Source of the DNA: CAZNNH01 sp964574335
GTDB lineage: Bacteria > Acidobacteriota > Vicinamibacteria > Fen-336
Assembly (NCBI GenBank): GCA_964574335.1
Contig: CAZNNH010000022.1
Location: forward strand, 1-55,693
Direction: 5' to 3'
DNA: 55,693 bases
Positions 24,443 to 33,751 of this stretch are shown here, piece by piece (the first letter of the stretch is position 1; each line of letters begins with the position of its first letter). The position numbers and the translations under genes were made by a program. The notes under the pieces are model-generated. The model ran no database searches, was not told the DNA's origin, and saw nothing but the letters and a program-made list of their open reading frames with translations.

Positions 24443-26620
24443 CTATCTGGCGGCCTCCGCCGGCACCACCTCGATGCGGTCCAGCATGATCCCGAGGCGG
24501 CGATCGTCGTCGGCGCCGGCGATCACGTCCTTCGGGCACCAGGTCGGGACGTCGATCTCGAGCACGGGCGCTCCCGCCGGTAGCTCGACGGGCAGCGGCA
24601 GGACGTGTCGTTGCCAGCGGGGTCCGACGATGGCGCTTCCGAGGCGGACCCCCGACAGCGAGAAGGACGCCGTCGCGAGGGCGGGCCGCTGGCCCGCCGC
24701 CGCGGTGATCGCCAGGGCCCGACCTCCGCGCGCGCCCGGCAGATAGACGGAGGCGCAGGGTCCGGTCCAGCGGTAGCTGTGCGCTCTGTCTCCCTCCTTG
24801 TCGTAGAAGCCCGAAAGCTGGAGATCGTCCGACCGGCCGATGTCCACCTCCGGCAGCGCCGGCAGGCGAAGCTCATGTGGCAGGACCACTCGCGAGAGCC
24901 GGAAGCGGAGCGGGCGGAACTCGGGCGGCCCGGGGCGGGCGCCCTGCGCCGACCACTCGGAGAACCAGAACAGCCGGGGCGCCCCGACCGGCTCCAGGAA
25001 CAGCCCGCACAGCCCGACCGCGTCGGCGTGGGCCAGGTACACGTTGCGGTAGCGGCGGCGCCAGGCCTCCGACAGGTCGCGCACGCGACCGGGGACCGCC
25101 TGGTCGCGCGTCAGCCTAAGGACGTTCGACCCGTGGAGGGCGTAGAGGGGCAGCGCCAGCGCGCGGGAGACCTCCCCGCGCTCGAACACGATGACGTCCC
25201 GGGGACCGAGAGGGCGCGCCACGTCGTCGATGAAGCGACCGACGCCAAGCCAGTCCACGTGACCAACGACGAGGCGGGTGTCGCGTGCGTAGACGGCCAT
25301 CAGGCCCAGCGACAGCACCGTGGCCAGGCCCCGTCGCAGGCGTCCGGCACCGGCGAGCCGGACCAGGAAGACCGCAGCCAGGGCGAGGAGGGACGGCACC
25401 GCCACCGGGAGGAAGCGGCGGAAGGCCCACGGATACTCGTCGCCGGGGAGGGGGCCGAGCGTCCACAGGCCCGAGAGGGCGAAGGCCGTCAGCAGCGGCA
25501 GCAGCAGGCGGGGCTGCCGGCTGCGGACCGCCAGGAGCAGCCCGAGCCCGCCGAGGCCGAGGCCGACCGTGCCCAGCATCCAGCCGAGCCGCAGGAAGCC
25601 GTGGAGGTCCGGCCACAGCCGCGGGATCCAGGCCTCGGGCAGGCGCCCCGGCGCGAACCACAGGCCGTACAGCGCCGCGTGGAGGGCGACGAGCAGGAAC
25701 GGGACCACCACCGGTGCGATCGTCGAGCGACGTCGGCTTCCACTGAATCTCCGAACCAGCAGAACGACACCGAGCGGGATCACGATCAGGACGTTGTCGA
25801 GGCGGGCCAAGAGCGAAAGGCCGAGCACACCGCCCGCCAGGGCGCCGAACGCCGGCGAGCGGTGCTCCTCCCAGTGCGTGAAGGCAAGAAGTCCCAGGAA
25901 GAGCAGGAGCTGGGAGAGGCTTTCCGGAACCGGGGACCGACCCAGCCAGACCTGAAGCACGTTGAGGCCCAGCAGCAAGCCCGAGAGCAGGGCCGCGGGC
26001 GGTCCGAACAGCCGCCGCACCAGGAAGAAGACGCCGAGGACGCCCAGCGCGGCGAGGAGGGCGGCGCTCCGGAGCGCCCCGTCGAGGCCCAGCGCCTGGT
26101 AGAGGCAGGCGCCGACCACCGGAAACAGCGGGAAGACCCGCGCCACCACCCGCCCGGTCTCGGCCGGCTCGAGCGCGAACCCGGTCCAGGCCAGTCCACC
26201 GGTGCGGGCGATGACGGCCATCGCCGCCACCTCCGTTCCCGTCTCCCGCCCTCCCACGACCTGCTGGTTGGGGCGGGCGGTCAGCGCCACGGCGACGGCC
26301 AGCACCAACGCGGCCGGCCACAGACGTCGGAGCCCCGTCGGACGCCCAAAGGGCCATCCCAGTCGCCGCCGGCCGAAGACCACGGCCACCAGACTGGCTC
26401 CCGCGACCACGGCGCCGGCCATCGGCAGCGAGAAGCGCCCCGCCTCGGCCAGCAGCACGCCGACCCACGCCGAGAACGCGAGGCTCGTGCCGACGGTCAG
26501 GTAGGCGGCCTCGTCGGGCGCCAGCGCCTCCCGGTCGCGTCGTGGAAGCAGCGACAGCAGGCAAAGCCCTGGGGCGAGCAGCAGGACGAGCCCCGCGAGG
26601 GCCATGGGCACCGGATTCAC
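24443..26620 (-). CDS. Large polytopic membrane protein, putative GT-C glycosyltransferase
   Basis: A 725-residue protein. Residues 1-460 contain about 12 hydrophobic helices; the segment 'PNQQVVGGRETGTEVAAMAV' between early helices could be the GT-C active loop. Helices such as 'GALRSAALLAALGVLGVFFL' and 'LLARLDNVLIVIPLGVVLLV' resemble the GT39 and Wzy-like families. The last 250 residues form a soluble beta-rich domain ('LQLSGFYDKEGDRAHSYRWT', 'GSAIVGPRWQRHVLPLPVEL') likely in the periplasm. Starts at GTG 26620; ATG 26605 is an alternative. It converges with the GT39-type gene, so the two may act in one glycan-modification path (inference). Confidence 0.65.
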   Translation of the reverse strand: MNPVPMALAGLVLLLAPGLCLLSLLPRRDREALAPDEAAYLTVGTSLAFSAWVGVLLAEAGRFSLPMAGAVVAGASLVAVVFGRRRLGWPFGRPTGLRRLWPAALVLAVAVALTARPNQQVVGGRETGTEVAAMAVIARTGGLAWTGFALEPAETGRVVARVFPLFPVVGACLYQALGLDGALRSAALLAALGVLGVFFLVRRLFGPPAALLSGLLLGLNVLQVWLGRSPVPESLSQLLLFLGLLAFTHWEEHRSPAFGALAGGVLGLSLLARLDNVLIVIPLGVVLLVRRFSGSRRRSTIAPVVVPFLLVALHAALYGLWFAPGRLPEAWIPRLWPDLHGFLRLGWMLGTVGLGLGGLGLLLAVRSRQPRLLLPLLTAFALSGLWTLGPLPGDEYPWAFRRFLPVAVPSLLALAAVFLVRLAGAGRLRRGLATVLSLGLMAVYARDTRLVVGHVDWLGVGRFIDDVARPLGPRDVIVFERGEVSRALALPLYALHGSNVLRLTRDQAVPGRVRDLSEAWRRRYRNVYLAHADAVGLCGLFLEPVGAPRLFWFSEWSAQGARPGPPEFRPLRFRLSRVVLPHELRLPALPEVDIGRSDDLQLSGFYDKEGDRAHSYRWTGPCASVYLPGARGGRALAITAAAGQRPALATASFSLSGVRLGSAIVGPRWQRHVLPLPVELPAGAPVLEIDVPTWCPKDVIAGADDDRRLGIMLDRIEVVPAEAAR

Positions 26621-26653
26621 GCGGCTACGATAACCCCGAGCGGAAGCCGGCGC

Positions 26654-28048
26654 TCAGGGCGCGGCCGTCGCGCCGGACGGGGTAGGGATGACCCGGAGCT
26701 CGCCTGCCGCGTGCAGCAGGCTCATCATGTACAGCAGGCCGTCGTAGTAGCGGAACACGTGGCTCGAGGGGACCTCCAGGTCCCACAGGGCCTCGACGAA
26801 CGGGCGAGCCCGCTCGGGATCGCTGGCCGCCAGCGCCGCCACCCCGTTGGTGGCCACCAGCCCCGGGGAGTGCCGGTCGCGGAGCACGGTGCCGTCGAGG
26901 AGCCAGTTGTCGCCGTAGGTCTCGAGACCCTGCTCTCGGAAAAAGGCCTGCAGCCGATCGCTCAGCTCCCGCTGCCGGGGGTCCTTGGCCCACCAGGCCC
27001 AGTCCACCGACCAGTTCATGGCCACCCGCCAGGCATCCTCCCGGAAGGCGGCGGAGCGGGGGCCCCGGAAGCCGAGGGGCTCCCCCTCGAACGTGCTCAG
27101 GTTGGGCACCAGGCCGGTCTTCGGATCGGCCGCCTTCACGAAGAAGTCGCGGCTGGCCGAGGCGGCCCGGGCCCAGTACGGCCGGTCCCGCTCGGCACCC
27201 CAGCGCGCCCACAGCTCGTAGAAGGCGGGAAGGTGATAGGAGGCGTCGGTGAAGGTGTTCCGCTCGTCCGGCGAGAAGAGGATGAGCGCGTGCTCCTCGT
27301 TCACCTCCTTGCCCACCGTGTGCTGGCGTTCCCCGCCCCGCTGCCGCACCATCCCCGTGATCGGCTCCCGATGGACCATGGCGTCGAGGATCCGGTCCGC
27401 GTAGGCCCGGTAGTCGTAGATGCCGGTCCCGCTGCCCCAGCGGTTGGCGGCGAAGTAGAGGGCCATCACGTAGTACTCCTCGCCGTCCGGGGCCGGCAGC
27501 TCGTCCATCACCGAGCCGTCGTAGGCGAGCTGCCAGGAAAAGAAGCCGTAGCTCGGGTGGCTGGGGTCCTGCTGGTACATGTGGGTCACCGACCAGTTCC
27601 ACAGCGCGTCGAACTCGGCCTTCTTGTCGAGCTGGACCGTGATCATCATGCCGTACGACATCCCCTCGGAGCGGACGTCGTGGTGCTGGATGTCCGGGAT
27701 GTAGGCGAGGGGCCCGTTCTCGTTCTCGCCGCTCGGGAAGTAGAGGCGCTGGGTCTCCAGGTCGCCGTGGAAGAGCTGCTGGTAGGCGTGCGCGATCTTG
27801 GCGGCGACCTCATCCGGGGAGTGGCCGGCCTCGACGAAGAGGTTGCGGTAGGTGCCGCTGGCATAGGCGCCGGCGCCGTCGGTCGGCGCGGCCGCAGAGG
27901 GCGGGGTCTCGGAGACACCGTCCTTGTCGCCGTCCGCCCCGAAGGCGAGCGGCGAGACGAGGGCCAGCAGCGTCAGCGGCAACGCCCCTCGAAAGGCGCC
28001 GCACCTCCAAGCCGCCGCGCGATAGCCGGTCGCCTCGACGTTCGCCAT
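26654..28048 (-). CDS. GH8 glycoside hydrolase, reducing-end xylose-releasing exo-oligoxylanase type
   Basis: A 464-residue enzyme with a Sec signal ('LPLTLLALVSPLAFGA'). 'DVRSEGMSYGMMITVQL' holds the presumed general acid Glu128, and 'DPSHPSYGFFSWQLAYDG' with 'DELPAPDGEEYYVMALYFAA' follows the GH8 (alpha/alpha)6 pattern. The phrase order fits Rex, which removes xylose from the reducing end of xylo-oligosaccharides, better than GH8 cellulases or chitosanases. Length (about 380 residues after the signal) is normal. An AGGAGGGG site precedes ATG 28048. It would act in the periplasm on products of xylan breakdown; no endoxylanase is in the window. Confidence 0.85.
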   Translation of the reverse strand: MANVEATGYRAAAWRCGAFRGALPLTLLALVSPLAFGADGDKDGVSETPPSAAAPTDGAGAYASGTYRNLFVEAGHSPDEVAAKIAHAYQQLFHGDLETQRLYFPSGENENGPLAYIPDIQHHDVRSEGMSYGMMITVQLDKKAEFDALWNWSVTHMYQQDPSHPSYGFFSWQLAYDGSVMDELPAPDGEEYYVMALYFAANRWGSGTGIYDYRAYADRILDAMVHREPITGMVRQRGGERQHTVGKEVNEEHALILFSPDERNTFTDASYHLPAFYELWARWGAERDRPYWARAASASRDFFVKAADPKTGLVPNLSTFEGEPLGFRGPRSAAFREDAWRVAMNWSVDWAWWAKDPRQRELSDRLQAFFREQGLETYGDNWLLDGTVLRDRHSPGLVATNGVAALAASDPERARPFVEALWDLEVPSSHVFRYYDGLLYMMSLLHAAGELRVIPTPSGATAAP

Positions 28049-28178
28049 CGTTACCCCTCCTCTCAATGATGTTTCCGGGGCCCAGGACGCGCGCGGCGCC
28101 CCGGCCGGGACAAGGCACCATTGTGCCCCAGACGGGAGCGGGCGGGCGCAGGGGCGGCGGCGCCCGAGAGGCGCCCAC

Positions 28179-28610
28179 CTACTGTGCGGTCGGAGGGGCC
28201 GCGACGTCCGCCGAGAGGATGCCGATGCGCTCGACGCCGGCCCCCCGTGCCACGTCCAGGGCGGCCACCACCTGGCCATAAGGGTTGGCTCCCGAGGCCT
28301 GGAAGAGCAGCGTCTTGTCGGCGCGCGCCTGGAAGGTGTCCCGCAGCAGCGCCATCAGCTCCGCCTCGCTGGGTACCGGTCGTCGATTCACGCTCAGCCC
28401 GCCGGCCTCGTCGAGGGACAGGACCACCGGCTGCAGGGTGGTGGGCGGATGGGGCCCGTCGGGGGCGGGCAGCGCGACGTCCATGCCGCGCTGGGCCACC
28501 GGCGTCACCAGCATGAAGATGACCAGCAGGACCAGCAGCACGTCGATCATGGGCGTCACGTTGATCCGGGCCTCCGCGGACGGCTGGAGCGACATCGGGC
28601 GTTTGGCCAT
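28179..28610 (-). CDS. ExbD/TolR-family biopolymer transport protein
   Basis: A 143-residue protein with the family layout: a short cytoplasmic N-terminus, 'INVTPMIDVLLVLLVIFMLV' with the conserved membrane aspartate, then a periplasmic domain ('GGLSVNRRPVPSEAELMALL', 'YGQVVAALDVARGAGVERIG'). ExbD works with ExbB and TonB, or TolQ, to transmit proton-motive energy to the outer membrane. No exbB, tolQ or tonB gene is adjacent, so this is an orphan copy. GGGAGGTAC upstream of ATG 28610 sets the start; an in-frame upstream extension lacks homology. It could serve the TonB receptor at 1715-3922, although the distance gives no evidence for it. Confidence 0.9.
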   Translation of the reverse strand: MAKRPMSLQPSAEARINVTPMIDVLLVLLVIFMLVTPVAQRGMDVALPAPDGPHPPTTLQPVVLSLDEAGGLSVNRRPVPSEAELMALLRDTFQARADKTLLFQASGANPYGQVVAALDVARGAGVERIGILSADVAAPPTAQ

Positions 28611-28789
28611 GGCGTACCTCCCTGGTCGGGACCCACGCGGGATCTTCTGCCTCTTGGACACCGTTCCCGCCACCAGGGCTCCGCTGCCGATCGTGCCTTT
28701 CGCAAAGGCCGCGGGTGCATACGCCCGCCCCCCGATCCCCCGGAGGCGAACGCGGCGACTTCCGACATCGCGTCTAGAATGGGCTTGCC

Positions 28790-29749
28790 ATGGAGCTCAT
28801 CGCCACCCTGGGGCCCGCCGCTTCGACCGCGGCGGAGGTGCGAGCGCTGGTCGCGGCCGGCGCCGACCGGGTCCGGCTCAACGCCTCGTTCCTCGACGGC
28901 GAGGGGATGCGCCGGCTGGTCTCGACGGCCCTCGACGCTGGTCTGGGCGCCGGGCGGATCGTGGTCGACCTGCAGGGCGGCAAGACCCGTCTCGGGACGA
29001 TGGCCGAGCCGAGGGAGGTGGTCCGGGGCGACGAGGTCGACCTGTCCGTGGATCGCCCGGCCTTCCTGGAAGCCGTGCGTCCCGGCGACGAGCTGCGCCT
29101 CGACGACGGGCGGCTTTCGCTGGAGGTGCTCGCCGTCGACGGGACCGCGGGGCGACTCCGGGCTCGGGCCCTTGCCGAAGGTCGCATCGAAGGCCGCAAG
29201 GGGCTGGCCCTCACCGGCCGGTCGCTTCCGCCCGCCGAGGACCTGCTGCCGCGCGACCGGGAGCTGCTGGGCGCCGCGATCGACCTCGGCGTCCGTCACC
29301 TCGCCGTCTCGTACGCGACGGCGCCCCGCTTGCTCGAGCGGGTGCGTGAGGCGGCGGCGGAGCAGGGGGCCGCCGACGTCACGCTGCACGCCAAGATCGA
29401 GCAACCGGACGCGATCGAGGCCCTGGCCGGTCTCGCCGATGCTGCGGACACGCTGTGGCTGTGCCGCGGCGACCTGGGGGCCGAGGTGGGCCTCGCGCGG
29501 CTGCCGCGGCTGCAGCGCCGCGTCCTCGACGAGGTGCCCCTCGACACGCCGCTCTTCGTTGCCGGCCAGGTGCTGCACCACCTCACCGTCAGCCCGCGAC
29601 CCACCCGCGCCGAGGCCTGCCAGGTCGCCGAGCTGGTCTGGCGCGGTGTGGCCGGCTTCGTCCTCTCGGACGAGACCGCCCGGGGCCCTCACGGTCCCGA
29701 GGCGGTGGCCTGGCTCAAGCGCCTGGTCGAAGCGGCGCAGGAGGGTTGA
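28790..29749 (+). CDS. Truncated pyruvate-kinase-like TIM-barrel protein
   Basis: A 319-residue protein that keeps the pyruvate kinase barrel but not the C-terminal effector domain (about 470 residues is normal). Visible are 'ATLGPAAS', 'ADRVRLNASF' (Arg29, Asn31), 'VDLQGGKTRLG', 'LHAKIEQPDA' with Lys202, 'CRGDLGAEVGL', and 'GVAGFVLSDETARGPHGPEA'. The phosphate-binding TQML segment is altered ('VAGQVLHHLTVSPRPTRAE'), so ordinary pyruvate kinase activity is doubtful. The nitronate monooxygenase gene starts 2 nt after its stop, so the two are probably one operon. A specialised lyase or kinase role is possible but not shown. Confidence 0.8.
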   Translation: MELIATLGPAASTAAEVRALVAAGADRVRLNASFLDGEGMRRLVSTALDAGLGAGRIVVDLQGGKTRLGTMAEPREVVRGDEVDLSVDRPAFLEAVRPGDELRLDDGRLSLEVLAVDGTAGRLRARALAEGRIEGRKGLALTGRSLPPAEDLLPRDRELLGAAIDLGVRHLAVSYATAPRLLERVREAAAEQGAADVTLHAKIEQPDAIEALAGLADAADTLWLCRGDLGAEVGLARLPRLQRRVLDEVPLDTPLFVAGQVLHHLTVSPRPTRAEACQVAELVWRGVAGFVLSDETARGPHGPEAVAWLKRLVEAAQEG

Positions 29750-29751
29750 CC

Positions 29752-30792
29752 TTGACCGCCACCGATCCCCTCGACACGCCCCTCGCCCGCGCCGCCGGCG
29801 TCGAGGTGCCGATCCTGTGCGGCGCGATGTACCCCTGCAGCAACCCGGAGCTGGTGGCCGCCGTCTCGGAGGCGGGCGGCCTGGGCGTGGTCCAGCCGCT
29901 GTCGCTCGAGTACGTCCACGGCCTCGAGCTGCGGGCCGGGCTGCGACGGATCCGCGAGCTGACCAAGCGGCCGATCGGCCTCAACGTGATCGTGGAGAGC
30001 TCGCTCTCGCGAGTCTACGGCCAGCGGATGAGCCGCTACGTCGACGTCGCCCTGGAGGAGGGCGTCCGCTTCTTCGTCACCGCCCTCGGCAACCCGCGCT
30101 GGGTGGTGGAGCGGGTCCACGCGGCGGGCGGTGTCGTCTACCACGACGTGGTGGAGCGGCGCTGGGCGCGCAAGGCGCTGGACGCCGGGGCCGACGGGCT
30201 GATCTGCGTCAACAATCGGGCCGGCGGTCACGCCGGCCCGAAGGACCCCGAGACGCTGCTTCGCGAGCTGGGGGACCTCGAGGTGCCGCGGGTCCTGGCC
30301 GGCGGCGTGGGCGACGAGAAGGCGTTCGTGGAGGCGCTGGCCCTCGGCTACGACGGTGTCCAGATGGGCACCCGCTTCATCGCCACCCACGAGTGCACGG
30401 CTCACCCCGACTACAAGCAGGCGATTCTCTCGGCGGTCGCCGAGGACATCGTGCTCACCGAGCGGGTGACCGGTGTGCCGCTGGCCGTGATCCGCACCCC
30501 CTACCTGGAGCGGATGGGGACCCGGGCCGGGCCGCTGGCGCGGTGGATGCTGAGGGGGCGACGCACCAAGCACCTGATGCGGGCGCTCTACACGTTGTCC
30601 TCGGCGCGCCGGCTGCGGCGCGCCTCGCGGCGCGGGGGGAGCTCGCGCGACCTGTGGCAGGCGGGGCGCAGCGTGGCCGGCATCGACCGGGTCGAAGCGG
30701 CCGGCGACGTCGTCCGGCGCTTCGCGGCGGCGGCGCGCGCGGCGGCCGGCGGTGCCGGGCCGACGGGTCCGGGGTCGGCTGGACGGGCGTAA
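29752..30792 (+). CDS. Nitronate monooxygenase family FMN-dependent oxygenase
   Basis: A 346-residue flavin TIM-barrel enzyme: 'VPILCGAMYPCSNPELVAAV' (substrate/FMN entry), 'IGLNVIV', 'GADGLICVNNRAGGHAG' (FMN phosphate and catalytic region), 'VPRVLAGGVGDEKAFVEALA' and 'GYDGVQMGTRFIATHECTAH'. The family oxidises alkyl nitronates, or in related members acts as a 2-nitropropane dioxygenase or enoyl reductase. The start is a TTG at 29752, 2 nt after the pyruvate-kinase-like stop, with GGAGGG upstream. The last about 90 residues are basic and unusual for the family ('RRLRRASRRGGSSRDLWQAG'). Its substrate is unknown. Confidence 0.85.
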   Translation: MTATDPLDTPLARAAGVEVPILCGAMYPCSNPELVAAVSEAGGLGVVQPLSLEYVHGLELRAGLRRIRELTKRPIGLNVIVESSLSRVYGQRMSRYVDVALEEGVRFFVTALGNPRWVVERVHAAGGVVYHDVVERRWARKALDAGADGLICVNNRAGGHAGPKDPETLLRELGDLEVPRVLAGGVGDEKAFVEALALGYDGVQMGTRFIATHECTAHPDYKQAILSAVAEDIVLTERVTGVPLAVIRTPYLERMGTRAGPLARWMLRGRRTKHLMRALYTLSSARRLRRASRRGGSSRDLWQAGRSVAGIDRVEAAGDVVRRFAAAARAAAGGAGPTGPGSAGRA

Positions 30793-30846
30793 CATGACCT
30801 CACCCGGCCCTGGCGCGGGTGGGTCCGGGCACCACGGGGGATCGCC

Positions 30847-31404
30847 ATGAGGACCTGGGGATGGATTCTTTGCCTGCTGGCCCTTCCGGCGCTGGCCTCG
30901 GGCCAGTCGCTGGCCGAGACGGCCCAGAAAGAGCAGAAGCGCCGAGAGAAGCTTCACAAGGAGGGGGTGGCTGCCCGCACGGTCACCGACGACGACCTGT
31001 CGTCGGCGAACGGTGAGCTCGCCAACCAGCCCGGCGCGGCATCGGAGGCGGAGAAGCCGTTGGAGGAGAAGGCCTCGGGGCCGGCGGGCCGCGTGAAGGC
31101 CTCCCCGAAACGGGCGGAGGAGAGGGAACGGGAGCGGAAGGAAGACTACTGGCGGGCCCGTGTGGCCCAGGCCCGTCGACGCCTCGCGGTGGCCGAGGCC
31201 CGCTACCGCGATCTCGATCGCCAGATCCGCATCGGTCAACCCCTCCAGTACGACGAGAACGGCCGGCGCGTCATCTATTCCCAGCAGCAGATGAAGATGA
31301 TGGCCGACGCAGCCGAGGCCGAGCTGGCCGAGGCCAGGAAGGCCCTCGATGACCTGCTCGAGGAGGCGCGGCATGCCGGCGCCCTTCCCGGATGGCTTCG
31401 ATAG
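30847..31404 (+). CDS. Secreted coiled-coil hypothetical protein
   Basis: A 185-residue protein with a signal peptide ('WGWILCLLALPALASGQS'). The mature part is highly charged and helical: 'QKEQKRREKLHKEGV', 'RAEERERERKEDYWRARVAQ', 'MADAAEAELAEARKALDDLL'. The middle reads 'RQIRIGQPLQYDENGRR'. Such short periplasmic coiled-coil proteins are common in Acidobacteriota, but I cannot name the family. It sits just upstream of the PQQ-type beta-propeller, on the same strand with a 52-nt gap, so co-transcription is possible. Confidence 0.7.
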   Translation: MRTWGWILCLLALPALASGQSLAETAQKEQKRREKLHKEGVAARTVTDDDLSSANGELANQPGAASEAEKPLEEKASGPAGRVKASPKRAEERERERKEDYWRARVAQARRRLAVAEARYRDLDRQIRIGQPLQYDENGRRVIYSQQQMKMMADAAEAELAEARKALDDLLEEARHAGALPGWLR

Positions 31405-31456
31405 TCGCATCTGGGGCCGGTCGGGCCGCGACCGACGCGGACGTCCCTCCGTCCAA

Positions 31457-33106
31457 ATGAGCATGAGGGTGGGGGTGCGTCTCGCCATGCTGGGCCTGGG
31501 GGGCCTTTTGATGGCCGTCCTGCCCTCGTGGACCACCCTGCCGTCGGCGTGGACCGATGTCTGCGCCCAGACCAGCGGCGGGACCGGCCGACCCACGCGT
31601 GAGCGGGACCCGACCCAGCCACCCACTGCCCAGGATCTGCCGTGGCCCGAGGGTGGCGGCGTCGCCGGCGGAGCCATCATCGACAGGAGCTTCGCCGACG
31701 AGGAGCTGGAGCGGGTGCTCCGGGGAGAGGATCCGCTCCGGCCGACCCCCTCGTCGCCGGCGGCCCGCCCCGCGCGGCGCCTCGGCGCGGCCCCCGACGC
31801 CAAAGGGGACGACTGGCCCGAGTGGCGGGGCCGCGGCCGGCGTGGGGTCTGGGACGAGGGCGGGATCCTCGAGCAGTTCCCGGCCACCGGTCTGGAGGTC
31901 GAGTGGCGGGCGCCGATCGGCTCCGGCTTCGCCGGTCCGGCGGTCGCCGACGGCCGCGTCTTCGTTCTCGACTTCGTCCCCGACGCCGGAGATCCCACCC
32001 GGGGCCGCGAGCGCCTGCACTGCCTGGACCAGGAGAGCGGCCAGGAGCTCTGGACCCAGGACTGGGCGGTGGACTACGGTGGCCTGATGAGGTCGTACGC
32101 CACCGGCCCGCGCGCCACGCCCACGGTGGAGGTGGGCCGGGTGTTCGTGGTGGGCGCCACCGGCATCCTGCGCTGCATGGCCACGATCAGCGGGGCCCTG
32201 GTCTGGCAGAGGGACTACGCCGCGGACTTCGGGACCCGGATCCCCATCTGGGGCATCGCCGGCGCGCCGCTCATCGACGGGGGTCGGCTGATCGCCATCG
32301 TCGGCGGCGCGGACGGCGCCCTGGTGATGGCCTTCGACAAGCGGACCGGTCAGGAGCTGTGGCGATCGCTGCCGGCCCCGGTCGGCCCCGGCTACGGCCA
32401 GCCGGTCCTCATCGAGGTGGGCGGCGCGCGCCAGCTCGTGGTCTGGCACCCGACCGGCCTGGCCTCGCTCGATCCAACCTCCGGGGCCGTCCTCTGGCAG
32501 GAGCCGTGGGAGGTGCCGAACGCGATGACGGTGGCCACGCCGGTGATGTCCGACTCCTACCTGCTGGTGTCGCAGTTCTACGGCGGCTCCCTGATGATGC
32601 GGCTGGACCTCGGCCGGCCCACCGCCACCCGGCTCTGGCAGGTCGGGGGGACCAGCGAGCGGCCCGAGGACACCAGAGGGCTGCATGCCCTGATCAGCAC
32701 GCCCGTCATCCAGGGCGACTACTTCTACGGCGTCGGCAGCTACGGCCAGCTCCGGGGCCTCGACGCCCGCGCCGGCGAGAGGCTGTGGGAATCGCAGGAG
32801 CTGGTGAGCTACGGGCGTTGGGCGGCCGCCTTCTTCGTCCGCAACGGCGGTCGCTACTTCATCAACACCGACCAGGGAGAGCTGATCATCGCCCGCCTCG
32901 ACCCGGACGGCTACCACGAGATCGATCGCACCTCGCTGATCGAGCCGACCACCAACTCGGCCTGGGGTCGGGCCGGAGCGGAGCCGCGCCCGAGGGACCG
33001 GATCGTCAACTGGTCGCACCCCGCCTACGCCCACCGCCACGTCTACGCCCGCAACGACCGCGAGATCCTCGCCGCTTCGCTCGAGGCAGAGCCGGAGCCC
33101 GACTGA
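31457..33106 (+). CDS. PQQ-binding-like beta-propeller protein (BamB-type repeats)
   Basis: A 549-residue exported protein. After a signal ('LAMLGLGGLLMAVLPSW') and a low-complexity linker come propeller blades: 'WRGRGRRGVWDEGGILEQFP', 'LHCLDQESGQELWTQDW', 'VMAFDKRTGQELWRSL', 'GLASLDPTSGAVLWQEPWEV', 'LRGLDARAGERLWESQELV'. The repeated [AG]xDxxTGxxxW pattern is that of quinoprotein and BamB-like propellers. No catalytic calcium/PQQ ligand set or haem motif was seen, so it is more likely a scaffold than an oxidase. ATG 31457 is the first start in a plausible signal region; ATG 31463 is also possible. Confidence 0.75.
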   Translation: MSMRVGVRLAMLGLGGLLMAVLPSWTTLPSAWTDVCAQTSGGTGRPTRERDPTQPPTAQDLPWPEGGGVAGGAIIDRSFADEELERVLRGEDPLRPTPSSPAARPARRLGAAPDAKGDDWPEWRGRGRRGVWDEGGILEQFPATGLEVEWRAPIGSGFAGPAVADGRVFVLDFVPDAGDPTRGRERLHCLDQESGQELWTQDWAVDYGGLMRSYATGPRATPTVEVGRVFVVGATGILRCMATISGALVWQRDYAADFGTRIPIWGIAGAPLIDGGRLIAIVGGADGALVMAFDKRTGQELWRSLPAPVGPGYGQPVLIEVGGARQLVVWHPTGLASLDPTSGAVLWQEPWEVPNAMTVATPVMSDSYLLVSQFYGGSLMMRLDLGRPTATRLWQVGGTSERPEDTRGLHALISTPVIQGDYFYGVGSYGQLRGLDARAGERLWESQELVSYGRWAAAFFVRNGGRYFINTDQGELIIARLDPDGYHEIDRTSLIEPTTNSAWGRAGAEPRPRDRIVNWSHPAYAHRHVYARNDREILAASLEAEPEPD

Positions 33107-33541
33107 GCCCCGTCATCCTGAGTCGGGCACCGGCGTGGCCGCCGGTCAGTGTGGGGCAAAAGCCCTGGGCCGTTATCCTGAGGGCCGCCTCGAAGCTGTA
33201 CCCCGGAAGGATCTGCTCTGCGGCCACCACCACGCGACGGCACGGCGGACGCGTCGAGATCTTTCGCTTCGCCCGGCCAGCCGGGGCTCCGCTCAGCATG
33301 ACGGTTGGGACGCCGCCGCGGCTCCGACGAGCGCCCTCAGAACGACGTCCGAACCCGACGGAGCGCCGGCAAGAACGTTCAGACTCCGCGACCGGGAACA
33401 AAGGACGTCCACGGTGGGTTTCTTGCGAGCGCCTGGTCTGTCACCTTGCGCCCAGGCAACCGCATCGGGCTGTTCTGCAGCGCCGTGGCCTGTCGGTGAG
33501 TGCGAAACCTTGCGCGCGCTCTCACCGTACTCCCTAGCAAG

Positions 33542-33751
33542 ATGGGGGAGTGGGTGGGTCTCGTCCTGATCCTGGTGGCCCTGGGCCTTGTCCTCGACCT
33601 CCCTCTCTGGCTGCTCCTGAAGGCACTCCGCGACGACGAGGCGCACCACGTCAGCATGCGAGACACTCGAGGTACCCACGACAGGTGCCCCGCCTCCCGC
33701 GATGAGGTTGAGCGTGACGTCTCCGCCTCAACGTCTGGCCGCTCGAAGTAG
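33542..33751 (+). CDS. Possible small single-pass membrane protein
   Basis: A 69-residue frame with one strong hydrophobic helix ('VGLVLILVALGLVLDLPLWL') near the N-terminus and a charged tail. It lies in the repeat-rich region and has no recognised homologue or clear ribosome-binding site, so it may not be expressed. Confidence 0.3.
   Translation: MGEWVGLVLILVALGLVLDLPLWLLLKALRDDEAHHVSMRDTRGTHDRCPASRDEVERDVSASTSGRSK

Noticed and set aside
24605..28069. 1154-codon open frame on the plus strand across the membrane protein and GH8 genes
   Set aside because: It is antisense to two well-supported genes, with glutamine- and arginine-rich low-complexity translation typical of high-GC shadow frames.
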